A stretch of DNA of 64,000 nt, from positions 22,673,501-22,737,500 of the forward strand of contig CM060070.1 of the NCBI GenBank assembly GCA_030533445.1, read 5' to 3'. Position numbers and translations under genes: made by a program. Below are positions 49,885 to 61,500 of the stretch, piece by piece (positions within the stretch are counted from its first letter, which is position 1; each line of letters starts with the position of its first letter). The notes under the pieces were generated by a model that worked only from the letters and a program-made list of their open reading frames with translations, had not been told where the DNA came from and did not search any database. Source of the stretch: Cyprinodon diabolis (lineage: Eukaryota > Chordata > Actinopteri > Cyprinodontiformes > Cyprinodontidae).

Positions 49885-52818
49885 CTCATAGGGGCCGGTA
49901 AAACGGGGAGACAGTTTCCGACAGATGGCCCGGGAGGGGAAGTCTCGTGTGGAGAGCCAGACTCGCTGACCGGGATGGTAACTCGGGGCAGGGCACCGCC
50001 TCCGGTCGGCGAATCAGCGGTTCTGTTCGGCAGTCTGTCTGAGTGCTTGGATGGTTTGGTTCCAGAACTGCCTACAACGAAGGATGTGGTGGTTAACAAT
50101 AGGGACGGCGATCTGTCTGTTATCCTCGGGGAGTAACGGGGGTTGGTAACCAAGGGAGACCTCGAAGGGGGACCTGCCAGTAGCTGTGGAGATGTGGCTA
50201 TTGTGAGCGTACTCCACCCAGGGAAGGTACTTGCTCCAGTCAGAGGGGTTATTGGACGTGAGACAACAGAGGGCGGTCTCCAGCTCCTGGTTCAATCGCT
50301 CTGTCTGACCGTTGGTCTGCGGGTGGTAACCGGAGGTAAGGGTGTACCGGGCCCCAAGGGCCCTGGCAAATTCCTTCCAAACCCGCGAGATGAATTGAGG
50401 ACCACGGTCAGACAGTATGTCCTGCGGGATGCCGTGCAGACGAAAAACATGTTTTACCAGGAGCTGGGCCGTCTGGAGGGCTGAGGGGAGTTTTCTAAGG
50501 GGGATGAGATGGCAGGCCTTGGAAAAACGGTCTACAACAGTGAGGATGGTGGTCATACTTTGTGAAGGAGGGAGGCCGGTCACAAAATCGAGGGCTATGT
50601 AGGACCAAGGGCGCTCGGGAACAGGTAAGGGCTGGAGGAGGCCTGCGGGAGGTCTGTTGGAGGACTTGTTCTGGGCACAAACAGGACAAGATTGGACAAA
50701 TTGTTTGGTGTCTTGGGAGATGGTGGGCCACCAGAAACGTCGGGAGAGAAACTTGAGGGTTCTAAGGATGCCTGGGTGAGCAGAGAATTTCTCAGAGTGG
50801 GCCCACTGGATGACTCGGGCAAGGACAGAGGTGGGGACATAGGTGCGGTTAACCGGGCCATTGCCTGGATCTGGGTCAGAACGTTGAGCTTGTGAAATCA
50901 TGTCCTGTATCTCCCACTGGAGGGCACCGAAAACACAGGAGGGAGGTAGGATTGGAAGTGGTTCCTTATCAGAGTCGGGGGGAGCATAGAGGTGAGACAG
51001 GGCGTCAGGTTTCAGGTTCTTTGATCCAGGGTGGTAGGAGATTTTTAAGTTGAAGCGGGAGAAGAAAAGGGACCAGCGGGCCTGTTTAGGGTTCAAACGT
51101 TTGGCAGACTGGAGATAGGCCAGATTCTTGTGGTCGCTCCAAATTAACACGGGCTGCTCCTCTAGCCAATGGCGCCACTCTTCCAGGGCGAGCTTAATGG
51201 CCAGGAGCTCCCTGTCCCCAACATCATAGTTACACTCTGCCGGGGTCAGACGCCGAGAGAAAAAGGCGCAGGGATGAAGCTTCTGGTCCATGTCCGAGCA
51301 CTGGGACAACACCGCCCCTACCCCAGAGTCAGAAGCGTCAATTTCAACGGTGAATTGTTTGGCAGGGTCAGGGTGAATGAGGATGGGTGCTTGCAAGAAT
51401 CTTCTCTTAAGATCGGTGAAGGCTCTGTTAGCCTCGGGGTTCCAAACGAAGGGGACCTTGACAGAAGTAAGAGCGTGGAGGGGAGCTGCGATCTGACTGT
51501 ACCCCCTGATAAAGCGCCGGTAAAAGTTAGCAAAACCAAGAAAACTTTGCAACTCCCTCCTGGTCTCTGGTACAGGCCAGTTGAGCACGGCCTTAATCTT
51601 CTCGGGGTCCGATCGGACCTGCCCCCCCTCCAGGATGAGTCAGAGAAAGTTGACACAGTGCTTGTGAAGCTCACATTTCTCCGCCTTGACAAACAACCTG
51701 TTCTCCAGAAGCCGTTGGAGGACTAGGTGAACGTGATGTATATGTTCGGAGAGGGTGCGGGAGTAAATGAGGATGTCATCTATGTACACGAAGACAAAGA
51801 TGTTGAGAAAGTCACGGAGAACATCATTGACCAGAGCCTGGAAGACAGCAGGAGCGTTGCACAGGCCAAAGGGCATGACCTGATATTCAAAGTGACCAAG
51901 GGGTGTCTTGAAGGCTGTCTTCCACTCATCCCCCCGGCAGATCCGCACTAAGTGGTAAGCGCTACGTAAATCTAACTTAGTGAAGAAGGTGGCAGACTGG
52001 ACCGGCTCGAGGGCGGAGGAGAGGAGCGGGAGAGGGTATTTATTCTTTACAGTTATTGCGTTTAGGCCGCGATAGTCAATACACGGACGGAGGGAGCCGT
52101 CCTTCTTGGAAACGGAGAAAAACCCCGCACCGAGAGGCGAAGACGACGGGCGGATAAGTCCAGCTGCGAGAGACTCTTTGATCTATTTCTCTAACGCCTG
52201 ACGTTTGGCCCGAGAAATATTATAGAGACGGCTCGTCGGCAGCGGGGCACCTGGCAGAAGGTTGATGGCGCAATCGTACGGGCGATGTGGCGGAAGCGAA
52301 CAGACCAGGGTCTTACTAAAAACCTGCTTGAGGTCATGATACTGCTCAGGCACCAGTTTCAAGTTCTCAGGATCAACCTGAGCACAGGACAGTTCAGGAG
52401 GCGGACTAGGCGGTTCAGCAGATTGCAGACATTCTGCATGACATCTGGTTGACCAAGAATTAACCCATCGGTCGACCCAGTTTATCTGCGGGTTATGCAT
52501 CTGCAACCACGTGAAACAAAGAACGATCGGAGCATGCTTAATAGGAAAAACTAAAAATGTAACTCGTTCTCTATGGTTACCAGAGACCACGAGTTCAAGG
52601 GGCTCAGTACGATGGGTTATTCTAGGGAGAACCCCACCGTCCAGGGCGGAAAACTGGAGGGGCGTGCACAAAGGGATCGTCTCGAGACGAGCGCGGAGGA
52701 CAAAGGTCCAATCGATTAAATTAAAATCGCATCCTGAATCAACGAGGGCAGACAACTTAAAGGTCTGCTGAACAGAAACCATTGCAGCCTGGAGACAGAG
52801 CCGTGGAGGTGAAGACAA
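49885..52818 (-). pseudogene. Gypsy pol: protease, RT, RNase H, integrase, with three stops
   Basis: One minus-strand frame. Protease has ALVDSGCDFNLID. Reverse transcriptase has [13 protein letters not shown] and the [13 protein letters not shown] block. RNase H has [18 protein letters not shown] and [11 protein letters not shown]. Integrase has an HHCC zinc region ([13 protein letters not shown]), [24 protein letters not shown] and [15 protein letters not shown], giving the D, D and E positions. In-frame stops are TAG at 52183-52185, TGA at 51640-51642 and TGA at 50014-50016. After about 49885 the pol frame ends abruptly at LTR sequence, so any chromodomain or C-terminal part is deleted. 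The family is animal Gypsy; this copy is not functional. Confidence 0.93.
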
Positions 52819-52850
52819 AAGTAACTAAGATTGGTCCGCCGGTTCCTCCG

Positions 52851-53688
52851 CTACGACCGACAGACCAGTTCTTTTAGGCGCTCAGGGCAATCCCGAATAA
52901 AATGATCAGGTGAGGCGCAATACAGGCATAACCTAGAGTTCATGCGCTGCTGTCTTTCCTCTGGGGTGAGCCGCACCCGGCCCAGCTGCATGGGTTCCGG
53001 GGGAGAAGGCGGCGCTTTAGCGGTTCTGAGGGAGCTTCGATCGGGCTGAGGCAGTAGACTAAAGGTGGCTCTCTCTGGACGACTTCGGCTCCGAGTCCGA
53101 AGCCGATTATCTAAACGAACCGCTAGGGTGATGTAATCATTTAAGGTGGAAGGTTCCTCTAGCCGAGCTAATTCGTCCTTAAGAGACTCGTCAAGGGCCT
53201 GGAAAAACACTGACTTGAGAGCGCGTTGCTCGCAACCTGCCGCAGCCGCCAAGGTCTGGAACTCTATGGCAAAATCCGCTACGCGTCTTCCCCGCTGCCG
53301 AAGAGCTAAGAGCCGCCGTGAGTCCTGCACCTCATCAGATTCAGCTGCAAAAACCATCTTAAATTCAGACAAAAACTTCAAATGTGCAGCCAAAACTCTG
53401 GCAGTCGGGGAAGCGGGACTCAGCCCATCTTAGTGCTCTTCCCGTTAACAGCCGTAAAATAAAAGAAATTTTGACATGATCCTGGGCGTACAAACGTGGG
53501 GAACGGTTAAAAACGAGTGAGCACTGGAAAAGGACTCCCCCACAATCTCCGCTGTCACCTGAGAACCTCTCCGGACTGGGCGAGGTGGGCTCGGGGGCGG
53601 AGAATGACGTCTCCGCTGACGCGGGGCCAGGGGCGGGGCCCGGGGACGCGGAAGGGGCATGCAGAAACACACTCGGGAAAACAGGCAC
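52851..53688 (-). pseudogene. Gypsy gag, frameshifted
   Basis: The first frame (53688 to about 53380) opens inside the LTR, so its first eleven codons are LTR-derived. It then reads GDSGDCGGVLFQCSLVFNRS and SFILRLLTGRALRWAESRFP, typical Gypsy capsid. A frameshift near 53380 leads to the second frame, ending at 52851. That frame holds GRRVADFAIEFQTLAAAAGC and the zinc knuckle CLYCASPDHFIRDC (C-X2-C-X4-H-X4-C). The true N-terminus seems lost with the deletion next to the LTR. Confidence 0.88.
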
Positions 53689-54353
53689 AGTCTCAGGGTC
53701 TTTATTAACACTTAGTCAAAACAGATCACTGAGATTATGTCAACCAAAAACTACAAGAACTGGAGCGCTGCCAGGAAACCGGTCTCGTCTAAGGAGGAAA
53801 GAGAAGAGGTTAGACCGCGGAGAGTCTGGTGGAAGAAACCTACGGATCTGAGCTTACCACAGAGCGCGGACACCGGACCGGGAGGGAGCAGTGAGAACTC
53901 GGCGCTGCCTGATGGTGATGTGACAGGCGTGGCGTGACCAGAGAGCGGGGGAATGTGGAGTTGTCCGAGCAGCCTCCGGGGAATCCGGGGATCAGAAACA
54001 GCGGGAGGAACCAGGGAGAAACGGGGGGCCAGGGACCCAGAGACTGGGTGACCAACCTCGATACTCCTGAGAGGACCTGGAAGGATCCGCCACGAGAGGA
54101 GATGATGATTCACGAGAGAGAACCTGGGAGACACAAACGCAGGAGTATGAGCAAGAGAAAAGGTAGGTTAGGGGAGAGGCCGTGGCCGATCAGGCATACC
54201 GCAATGGTAACACTCTGGGGTCCTCCCACTGTCTGTGCGCTGCTCAAATAGTGCAGGGCCGGTGCTGCTGAACCACTTGCAGGTGTGCGTGCCCCGCCCT
54301 CCAGTCAACGACAGACACCTGTGAAGGTAAACAGTAGAGGCCGAGGCCTGACA
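53658..54353 (-). repeat. Gypsy 5' LTR (right copy)
   Basis: Shares 53658-54306 with the left LTR and continues to the outer end at 54353 (minus strand TGTCAGGCCTCGGCC). The inner end breaks off at catgcag, and gag-like sequence follows with no visible primer-binding site. Minus-strand AATAAA at 53701-53706. Confidence 0.92.
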
Positions 54354-54478
54354 GTAAACATTTAATTTAATAATTAAAAAAGAGGTTAAAAGTTGCTCAA
54401 TGTAAACTGAAAATCCAAATTTAGGAATTGTTTCTGTAGTATAGGGGGATTGCTGAGGATATATACACTACTAATACA

Positions 54479-54590
54479 CACTCTAAGGTCCACAATGTGT
54501 GACCACTTCTATAAGCTTTTGCTGCTGTAAACACCACAATTTCCACATTGCGGGACAATAAAGGGATTTTCTTTTCTATTCTATTAAAAA
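54479..54590 (+). repeat. LINE/SINE 3' tail-type repeat
   Basis: cactctaaggtccacaatgt, cttttgctgctgtaaacacc, a gggacaataaaggg motif and ttctattctatta match the end of the repeat at 16840-17165. It lies about 120 bp right of the Gypsy element. Confidence 0.6.
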
Positions 54591-55160
54591 AAGGGGGGTG
54601 GTATTATTATCTTTTCGCACTTGGTCAGTTTTCTTTTTTTTCAAAAGGGGCAGTAAGTAATAATGATACCAAGTGTTTAAAATTGGAACTTCACAAAGAC
54701 TATTTGTGGTCTGCTTCCCTTGCTGACTTTCACATATACAGCCTGGTCTTCTTTTACTTTGAGCAAGATAAATTGTTGGGAGATTTGTGAATTCACAAAG
54801 TCCTAAAACTAGATCCAATAGATGCATTAGCCCAGATTCAAAAATGTGTCAGACCAAGGAAATGCATTGACATGTATGATGTCAACACATCAACCAGTGA
54901 TGGAAAACTACATCAAAACAAATATGGCTGCTGTTATTGGCTAAAAGCTCCAACTGGAAAGCAGGTGCCACTTTGGAATTTATCCAGTCGGTTTAAAGAA
55001 TTATATTAAACACCCCTCCATTTTGAGAGATCTTTCAACAGGAGCCTTTCCAGATACGGTGTAGAATTCAAAATTAACTTCACATATCCTTCTCAGCAGT
55101 TTACCTGTTATTTTTGTAACATGAAACAGAGGCCATTCTAGGAACTCTGAAATTGTCAAG
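54591..55160. other. Intergenic, nothing recognised
   Basis: AT-rich DNA between the tail repeat and the composite repeat. No supported feature. Confidence 0.5.
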
Positions 55161-56337
55161 TTTTTTTTTTTTCTTTTTTCAAGTTTTTCCTCTGAGTTTT
55201 CATTGGTCTAATTTCCATTTTTGTATTCTAGTTATTTTTGATTGTAATTGAGTTCTTGGATATTTATTGTTTGCCTTTTGTGTCAGTCTCCTTTTCCCTA
55301 GCTCCCTTCTTGCCTCTGTTCACACCTGCTCCCAATCTACTAATTGGCCTGATCTGTGTTTCTCTCCCCCATATAGTTTCCTCATGTTCAGTCAGTCTTT
55401 GCTAGTTTGTCATAATTTCTTTGCTCCTTGTCAGTATTCCTGGGTTTCAGTATTTTTTGATTTTGAAGATTTATGTTTTTGGATAATTGCTTCTGTTACC
55501 TCTCAACTTTCTCTTCCCCTTGGAAGATGGTAAGTGCAGCCAGCTAGCTAAAGGAAATTTGCAAGAGACAGTCTGAGCTCTTGGCTACTCTTGGAATAAC
55601 TGGAATGTTTTAGGAGATTCAGTGGAACCAAAAAGCCACTGCAGCTCAGTTTCTCGACCAACCACCTCCACCAAAACTTCCACTCACTTGTTTGTCCACC
55701 TTTTCTGCTGCACCCGCTGCTCCTGCTTCTTCATGGCTCTAAACAGTCTCCTCATTGCCAACAAATCCCTTCCAGCTCAAACGCCATTCCCGTCAGCGAA
55801 AGAAGCCCTCAGCTGTTCCTCCCGAAGATCAGACTGACGCCACCACAGCTCCCCTGGTGCAGCCCGTTGCCACTGTCTCCCCAGTGAGCCAGCCTTACGT
55901 CACCTTGGCTGCTCCGGCAAGTCAGGCTAGATGCCCTCCAGTTTCCTGTCGTCTCTGCCACCACCTTGATGACTCTCAGCTGTCTAAGGGAGTAGGATCT
56001 TCTGCCGTTATTTTGAGGACCACATCTTCTCCAGTCAGAGCTCCTCATGTCAAGGAGAAGCTTGAGGGGGACTTCTTTTCTGGAGACAGAGAAGATTTAT
56101 TCACCTGTTCAGCAGCATCAGTTATGCCATCCATCGTACTGCCAGTGATAACTTTGTCAGAGACTGCTCAGTCGGTCAGAGCTGGGACAGTTGCTTTTCC
56201 TGTTCACGTCAAAGAGAACACTTCTGTACCCATCCACGTTCAGGTGGATGCCTCAACTCCTGTCGCCAAGGGTCTGAGGGATACCTTGGGTTCTGCTCCT
56301 GCTACCTCCTGCTCCTGCTACCTCGTCGCCAGCCAAA
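55160..56337 (+). repeat. Unclassified coding-like repeat, left part
   Basis: Begins with T-rich DNA and a promoter-like segment (cacctgctcccaatctacta, a ccatatag TATA-like box near 55369, then cagtcagtctttgctag). From 55755 a frame stays open for 194 codons up to the L2 junction: AVPPEDQTDATTAPLVQPVA, ASVMPSIVLPVITLSETAQS, PVHVKENTSVPIHVQVDAST. It is rich in Pro, Val, Ser and Thr with no domain I recognise. Similar promoter-like text occurs in fish LTR elements, so a retroelement origin is likely but unproven. The right part is at 58096-58573. Confidence 0.5.
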
Positions 56338-57884
56338 TAAACTACAAAAGTTTAGAGGAAATCATTCAGCAGCTAAGTTCCTCCTCCTGCTGCCTTGATG
56401 TTCTACCCACAGCTTTCTTTAAGAAAGTTTTGCCTGTCATAGCGTCTGATTTGACTCAGATAATAAACACGTCCCTTCTGTCAGGTGTTTTCCCGCAGTC
56501 CTTAAAAACAGCTAATATCAAACCACTGCTGAAAAAGAACAGTTTAGACAAACTACTACTCCAGAACTACAGGCCCATATAAAACTTCCCCTTTATCAGT
56601 AAGATTATTTAAAAAGCAGTGTTTCAACAATTAAACACTTTCTTAGATAAGACCAGCCGCTTTGACGTGTTCCAGTCAGGTTTCCGTGCTCACCACAGTA
56701 CAGAGACCGCCCTTATCAAGGTGTTTAATGACATCCGTATAAATACAGACTTCGAAAGAACCACAGTGCTGGTACTATTGGACCTCAGTGCAGCATTCGA
56801 TACTGTCGATCACTCCATCCTGTTAGAACGCCTGGAAAACTGGGTCGGCCTCTCTGGTACAGCTCTCAACTGATTTAAATCATACCTAAAGGACAGGGAC
56901 TTTTTTGTCTCAGTAGGCAACTTTACATCAGAGATGACAAAAATCACATGTGGGGTTCCCCAAGGGTCCATCCTGGGTCCCCTCCTATTCAATATCTACA
57001 TGCTCCCTCTTGCTCAGTTAATAAAAAACAACAACATCAGCTACCATAACTATGCAGATGACACACAGCTTTACATCACCATGTCACCAGGTGACTATGA
57101 ACCAATTCAAGCACTGAGGAAATGCTTAGAAGAAATCAATGCCTGGATGTGCCATAATTTTCTTCAACTGAATAAAAACAAAACTGAAGTAATAATCTTT
57201 GGACCAATAGAGGAGAGATCTAAAGTTAGCACACAGCTTCAGTCGCTTCAGCTAGTAACCACTGATCAGTCCGGAAATGTAGGTGTAGTACTGGATTCAG
57301 ACTTGAACCTCCAAAAGCATTTAAAGACAATTATAAGGTCGACTTTCTATCACCTGAAGAACATTTCCAGGATTAAAGGACTAATGTCTCAGCATGATCT
57401 GGAAAAACTAATCCATGCGTTTATTTTTAGTCGAATTGATTACTGCAACGGTGTTTTCACAGGCCTGTCTAAAAAGTGGATCAGACAGCTGCAGCTGATC
57501 CAGAACGCTGCTGCCCGTGTCCTCACTAAGACTAAGAAAGTAGAGCACATCACCCCAGTTCTAAAGTCCTTACACTGGCCTGTATCTCAGAGAATAGACT
57601 TTAAAATACTTCTGTTAGTCTATAAATCTCTGCATCTAGCACCTAAATACATCACAGACTTGCTATCAGTGTATCAACCCTCCCGACCACTCAGGTCTTC
57701 TGGCTCCAGCCTGCTCTGCATACCTAAAACCAGAACTACACATGGAGAAGCAGCATTTAGTTCCTATGCTCCACTTATCTGGAACAAACATCCAGAAAAC
57801 TGTAAAAGTGCAGAAAGCCTGAGTTCCTTTAAATCAAGACTAAAAACACATTTGTTTAGGATTGCCTTCGACTATTCTAGTTAA
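56338..57884 (+). pseudogene. L2 LINE reverse transcriptase, three stop codons
   Basis: One frame throughout. Pieces are SLEEIIQQLSSSSCCLDVLP, SLKTANIKPLLKKNSLDKLL, QNYRPI then TAA (56580-56582), a second TAA near 56610, motif A LDLSAAFDTVDHSILLERL, TGA at 56871-56873, motif [19 protein letters not shown], motif [11 protein letters not shown] near 57050, then [47 protein letters not shown] and the C-terminus [19 protein letters not shown]. The last 316 codons are open. Catalytic Asp residues are all present. Nonsense codons make it inactive as it stands. Confidence 0.92.
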
Positions 57885-58095
57885 ACAGTTCAACTAAAAC
57901 ATATTTTCTTTAGTCCAACTGTTTTTAATATTCTTTTTTGTTTCTGCATTTTTTATTTTATTTTGTTTATTTATTTATTTTTTCCTACTTGCTTTGATTC
58001 TGTTTTATCTTCCTGTATTTTAATCATGTAAAGCACTTTGCATTGTCTTTGTACTGAATTGTGCTATACAAATAAATTTGCCTCGCCTTGCCTTG
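56338..58095 (+). mobile_element. L2-type LINE, 5' truncated
   Basis: Contains the reverse transcriptase and C-terminal region only. The endonuclease domain is missing, as is usual after incomplete reverse transcription. The 3' end carries ctatacaaataaatttgcct followed by the short tandem tail cgccttgccttgc, typical of fish L2 elements. It sits between two halves of an unclassified coding-like repeat. No clear target duplication was found. Confidence 0.9.
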
Positions 58096-58573
58096 CAACG
58101 GAGCGATGGTCGCTGGTGCCCCAGCCTGCAAGGGAGCGACGGTCACTGGTGCCCCGGCCTGCGAGGGAGCGACGGTCACCGGGGCCCTGGCCTGCGAGTG
58201 TGTGGCCGTCCAGGTGGACCTGCCTCCCATCTGCTCTTTAGAGTCCTGCGGGTTGTCGGTCCAGGCAGCCCAACCTTCCATTTGCTCTTCAGTGTCTTGC
58301 GACATGGAGGTCCAGGAGGACCCGCCTCCCATCTACTCTCCAGGGTCCTACGAGGTGGAAGTCAAGGTGGACCCACCTCCCATCTGCTCTCCAGTATCAA
58401 ATCCACTTGGTATTCCCTCTCTTGAGTCTGAGCCGGCTCTGTGCCGTCTAGAGAGCCCTGAACCCCATGATGGATTATTGAAGTCGGTGGTTGAGGTGCA
58501 TGGGACCTCTGACCAAGATTTATGTATCTGCATGTGCAGACCTTTTTGCTTCTTTGTTCTTCCAACACTTTGA
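58096..58573 (+). repeat. Unclassified coding-like repeat, right part, with two tandem arrays
   Basis: Frame open from 58088 to 58573. First array: three 33-nt units at 58097-58129, 58130-58162 and 58163-58195 (peptide like GATVTGAPACE). Second array: 51-nt units at 58214-58264, 58265-58315 and 58316-58366 plus a partial fourth (peptide like VDPPPICSPVS). The frame is kept across both arrays, which suggests a past protein-coding role. No recognised domain. It ends SDQDLCICMCRPF then hydrophobic residues. Confidence 0.6.
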
Positions 58574-61500
58574 CACTATTGAATGATGACTGTTTATAGG
58601 AAGCATTAAAAAAATTGGAGATGCATCATAAAAACTGTTAAACATTTTAACAACTATTTAAATTAGGATCCAACACATGGTGAGTGTTACAGGTGAAATC
58701 AGAGATTCATTCTGATCAACAACTTTTTAGTTCAGATGGTAAACAGTGATAGGCACTTAAATTTCAAACTCATGGTAAACAAGAAAATATAAAAATTCTT
58801 ACCCTTGGGTTTATGAAGCCTGTTCATCACAACAATCAGTTTAATTTATTAATTTAGAGGATTTGGCGATGTCATGTTCTAGATTTCTATGTGGGTATAA
58901 AATCTCAGCTTCACGTGTTAGTATTCAGAGGGCAGCTCCATAATCTACAGGGTCAGACTTTTCATGGCTTTGTGTGCCAGGAGCGTAGACAACAGGCAAA
59001 GAATCATATAAACCAAGCGGGGACCACAATATGTGTCATCTGTTAGATGTGTCAATTTAACTGTGCTGTATGCTGTGTGTTTTGCCTTGAGCTGTGCACT
59101 CTGCATTAATTTCCTGTTGTCTGAGTTCAAAGTCTTTGTCACCCGATGTCACTTACACTAGCGACTGCTGTCTCATTGCTTGGGGACTTTGCTGTAGTGA
59201 CAGGAAATGTTGTTTTCCCTTAGCAGTACACTGGGTCACTTGGTCGTTGGTGACAGGGGGTCAGGTCAAGATGCAGAGGTACCCCGTGTCCCCATCACAG
59301 CACAATAGAATGCTCAGAGGGTAACAATTACTTTCTGAATACTGCAAGAATCAGTAGAGTAGAGTAGTATGTGGGGCTGCAGAGTGAAAGTGATGCTGCA
59401 GAGGAGAGAGGCGGAGGTAGAAGCCAGTAATGTCTTCATTTGCAAATTTCTCATTTTGCTGTGTTGACTGCATGAAGACTGTCATGGCGCTTGGACATTG
59501 GACAAACCACCATTCTTGGACTAAACAGAGGTCCACTTGATTAAAATAACACTGCAGATTAATCAGGCCCTCTGTACATATTTGCCTAGAGGCATTAATC
59601 AACAGTGGGTACACTACTCTGAATAATAAGCAAGGTGATTATACTACTTTGAAAGGCTGCTCTTGTTCATGATTCTGGCCATGAGCTGATTTTCAAGCCA
59701 CTTGTTTTCTAAGTGATATAACAACACCAACTGTGAAACACAATGCTAAATCAGTGAGCAATCAGTAGGTTTTATTTACTTAAATTCACAGCCTTCCCCA
59801 GAACACATTTGATAAATATCTTAATTTAACATCTGCCACAATCAGATGTTGGTAAAACATTTTCATACTACGCTATTTCCTGTGGGAAGAATTGAATTTC
59901 ACAGGAGTAATATAAAGTTGAGAGAATGGATTATTTATAAATGAACCTCCAATGAGCTGAAATGTTGTGCTTTGTAAATATTTGTGATGATTTTCCTAAT
60001 AAACATCAATAGACAGTCATATCAGTTTGCCACAAGATTTTTTATTTCAACCTATTTAACACGAAACAAACAATTATGGCTATACCATTTCATAATTCTT
60101 TGTAGCATTTTTTTTTCTTAACTCTTATATTCCACAGTTAAAGAGCTGATCAATTGTCAGCACTTTAAAAAGTTATACCAGTACAGTCTAATTTTAAGAT
60201 ATTATTAAAATCAAGCAGGGGTAAAGCCCAACTAAAGACTAGTAAAATGTACAGTAACTTCTACTTTTGCAGAATTATTCACATTAAATATATTCACTGT
60301 ATTGATTTTGTCATAGAAAAAAATCTTGTAAGTTTCTTGAATAATTTGTTTATATATGAAGACAAAATATTTAATCATGAAAGACATAGGATGCTTAATC
60401 ATGGTTATACAGTGAGACAGGTGGGCCAACTGCGAACTTGGTGCTCCGCCAATAAAGCCAACCAAAGGCAAGTATTTATTATTATGTTTTAATAAGTGCA
60501 TTAACAGCCATAACCTTCTTTCCACTTATTACTTGACAGATCTTCCAGTAAGAGATTTTTGAACTAATTCGGGTGCAGCAACATTTTCACGATCTAATTT
60601 CTTTTATCATCACAAATTGGTAAACACTACTAATGAGATGTGTTACAAACAAGAACAACCAGTGTGACACTAAAGGCCCTCGTTTATTGTGAAGTTGCAA
60701 AGCGGCTTCACAGGAGGCCCTAAAAGACCTAACACCTACCTTTTACACTAATATCCAGTTGAAGACTAGTTCGTAGTAAAATAACAAACATTATATAAAG
60801 AACTTTGCCCAAAATGCTCTAAATAATTTTCTTTAAATTGAAAAAAACAGTTCAATAGCTCACAAATCTGCCAAACTGAGAAAAAGCTTTGACTTTTAAT
60901 GTCTGTATAACCTGCAACTTATTTGTATTCTGACACCTCACATTGTTTGCTGTTAGTTGACCATGGACTTTATAAAGAAAAGGTATCATTTTAACACATC
61001 CTGTAATTAATCTCATGAATATATATTGGTTTGTTAGCTTTCCAGCATCTTGAGTTGTCACCTTTGCATCTAATCAACACCTTCAGTTGCAACTCAGTTA
61101 TTAAAGCACGTCTCAGGAAAAAAAAAAATGCTGACTTATCTTTTCCAGCTAACACCATGTTTTCCAGCATAAAACACTACGTATGTAAAAGCAAAATGTA
61201 AGCATCATCCTTTAAATATGCAGCTGAATGACTAAAGGAAGGAGACGGTTTCATCCCCACAGTTCTTTTATACTAACCCCCGATGATCATTTTAAATCCG
61301 CCTTGCAGGATAGCAGCGCTAAAAGATAAGTGCTAATTGGGGTTATATATTCCAAGCTTAATTCCTTATTCTTCACAATATCATGCACATGGTATCATAA
61401 GTCTCCTCACAGTCAGGCTGGAGTATTCATTACATCAATTAGAGAAAGTTGACGACAGTCAATTAATATTAAAATAGACATGTCGTGGCCAAGCAATTTG

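Larger units (their letters stand above)
49191..54353 (-). mobile_element. Ty3/Gypsy LTR retrotransposon, internally deleted
   Basis: A 5163-bp element read on the minus strand, flanked by the 5-bp duplication GTAAA (49186-49190 and 54354-54358). Outer termini are TGTCA and TGACA, as expected for LTR ends. It contains gag (CCHC knuckle), protease, reverse transcriptase, RNase H and integrase, in Gypsy order. The two LTR copies share 649 bp with about 14 differences by hand count (about 2%), so insertion is young. Both LTRs lack their inner end: the left lacks the 47 bp seen at 54307-54353 and the right lacks the 30 bp seen at 49191-49220, implying deletions that also took the primer-binding site and the pol end. 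GC content is clearly above the flanks. Confidence 0.96.

Noticed and set aside
49497..50153. Open frames on both strands in the left Gypsy LTR and pol end
   Set aside because: Shadows of LTR and pol sequence; some recur identically in the right LTR (53934-54251).
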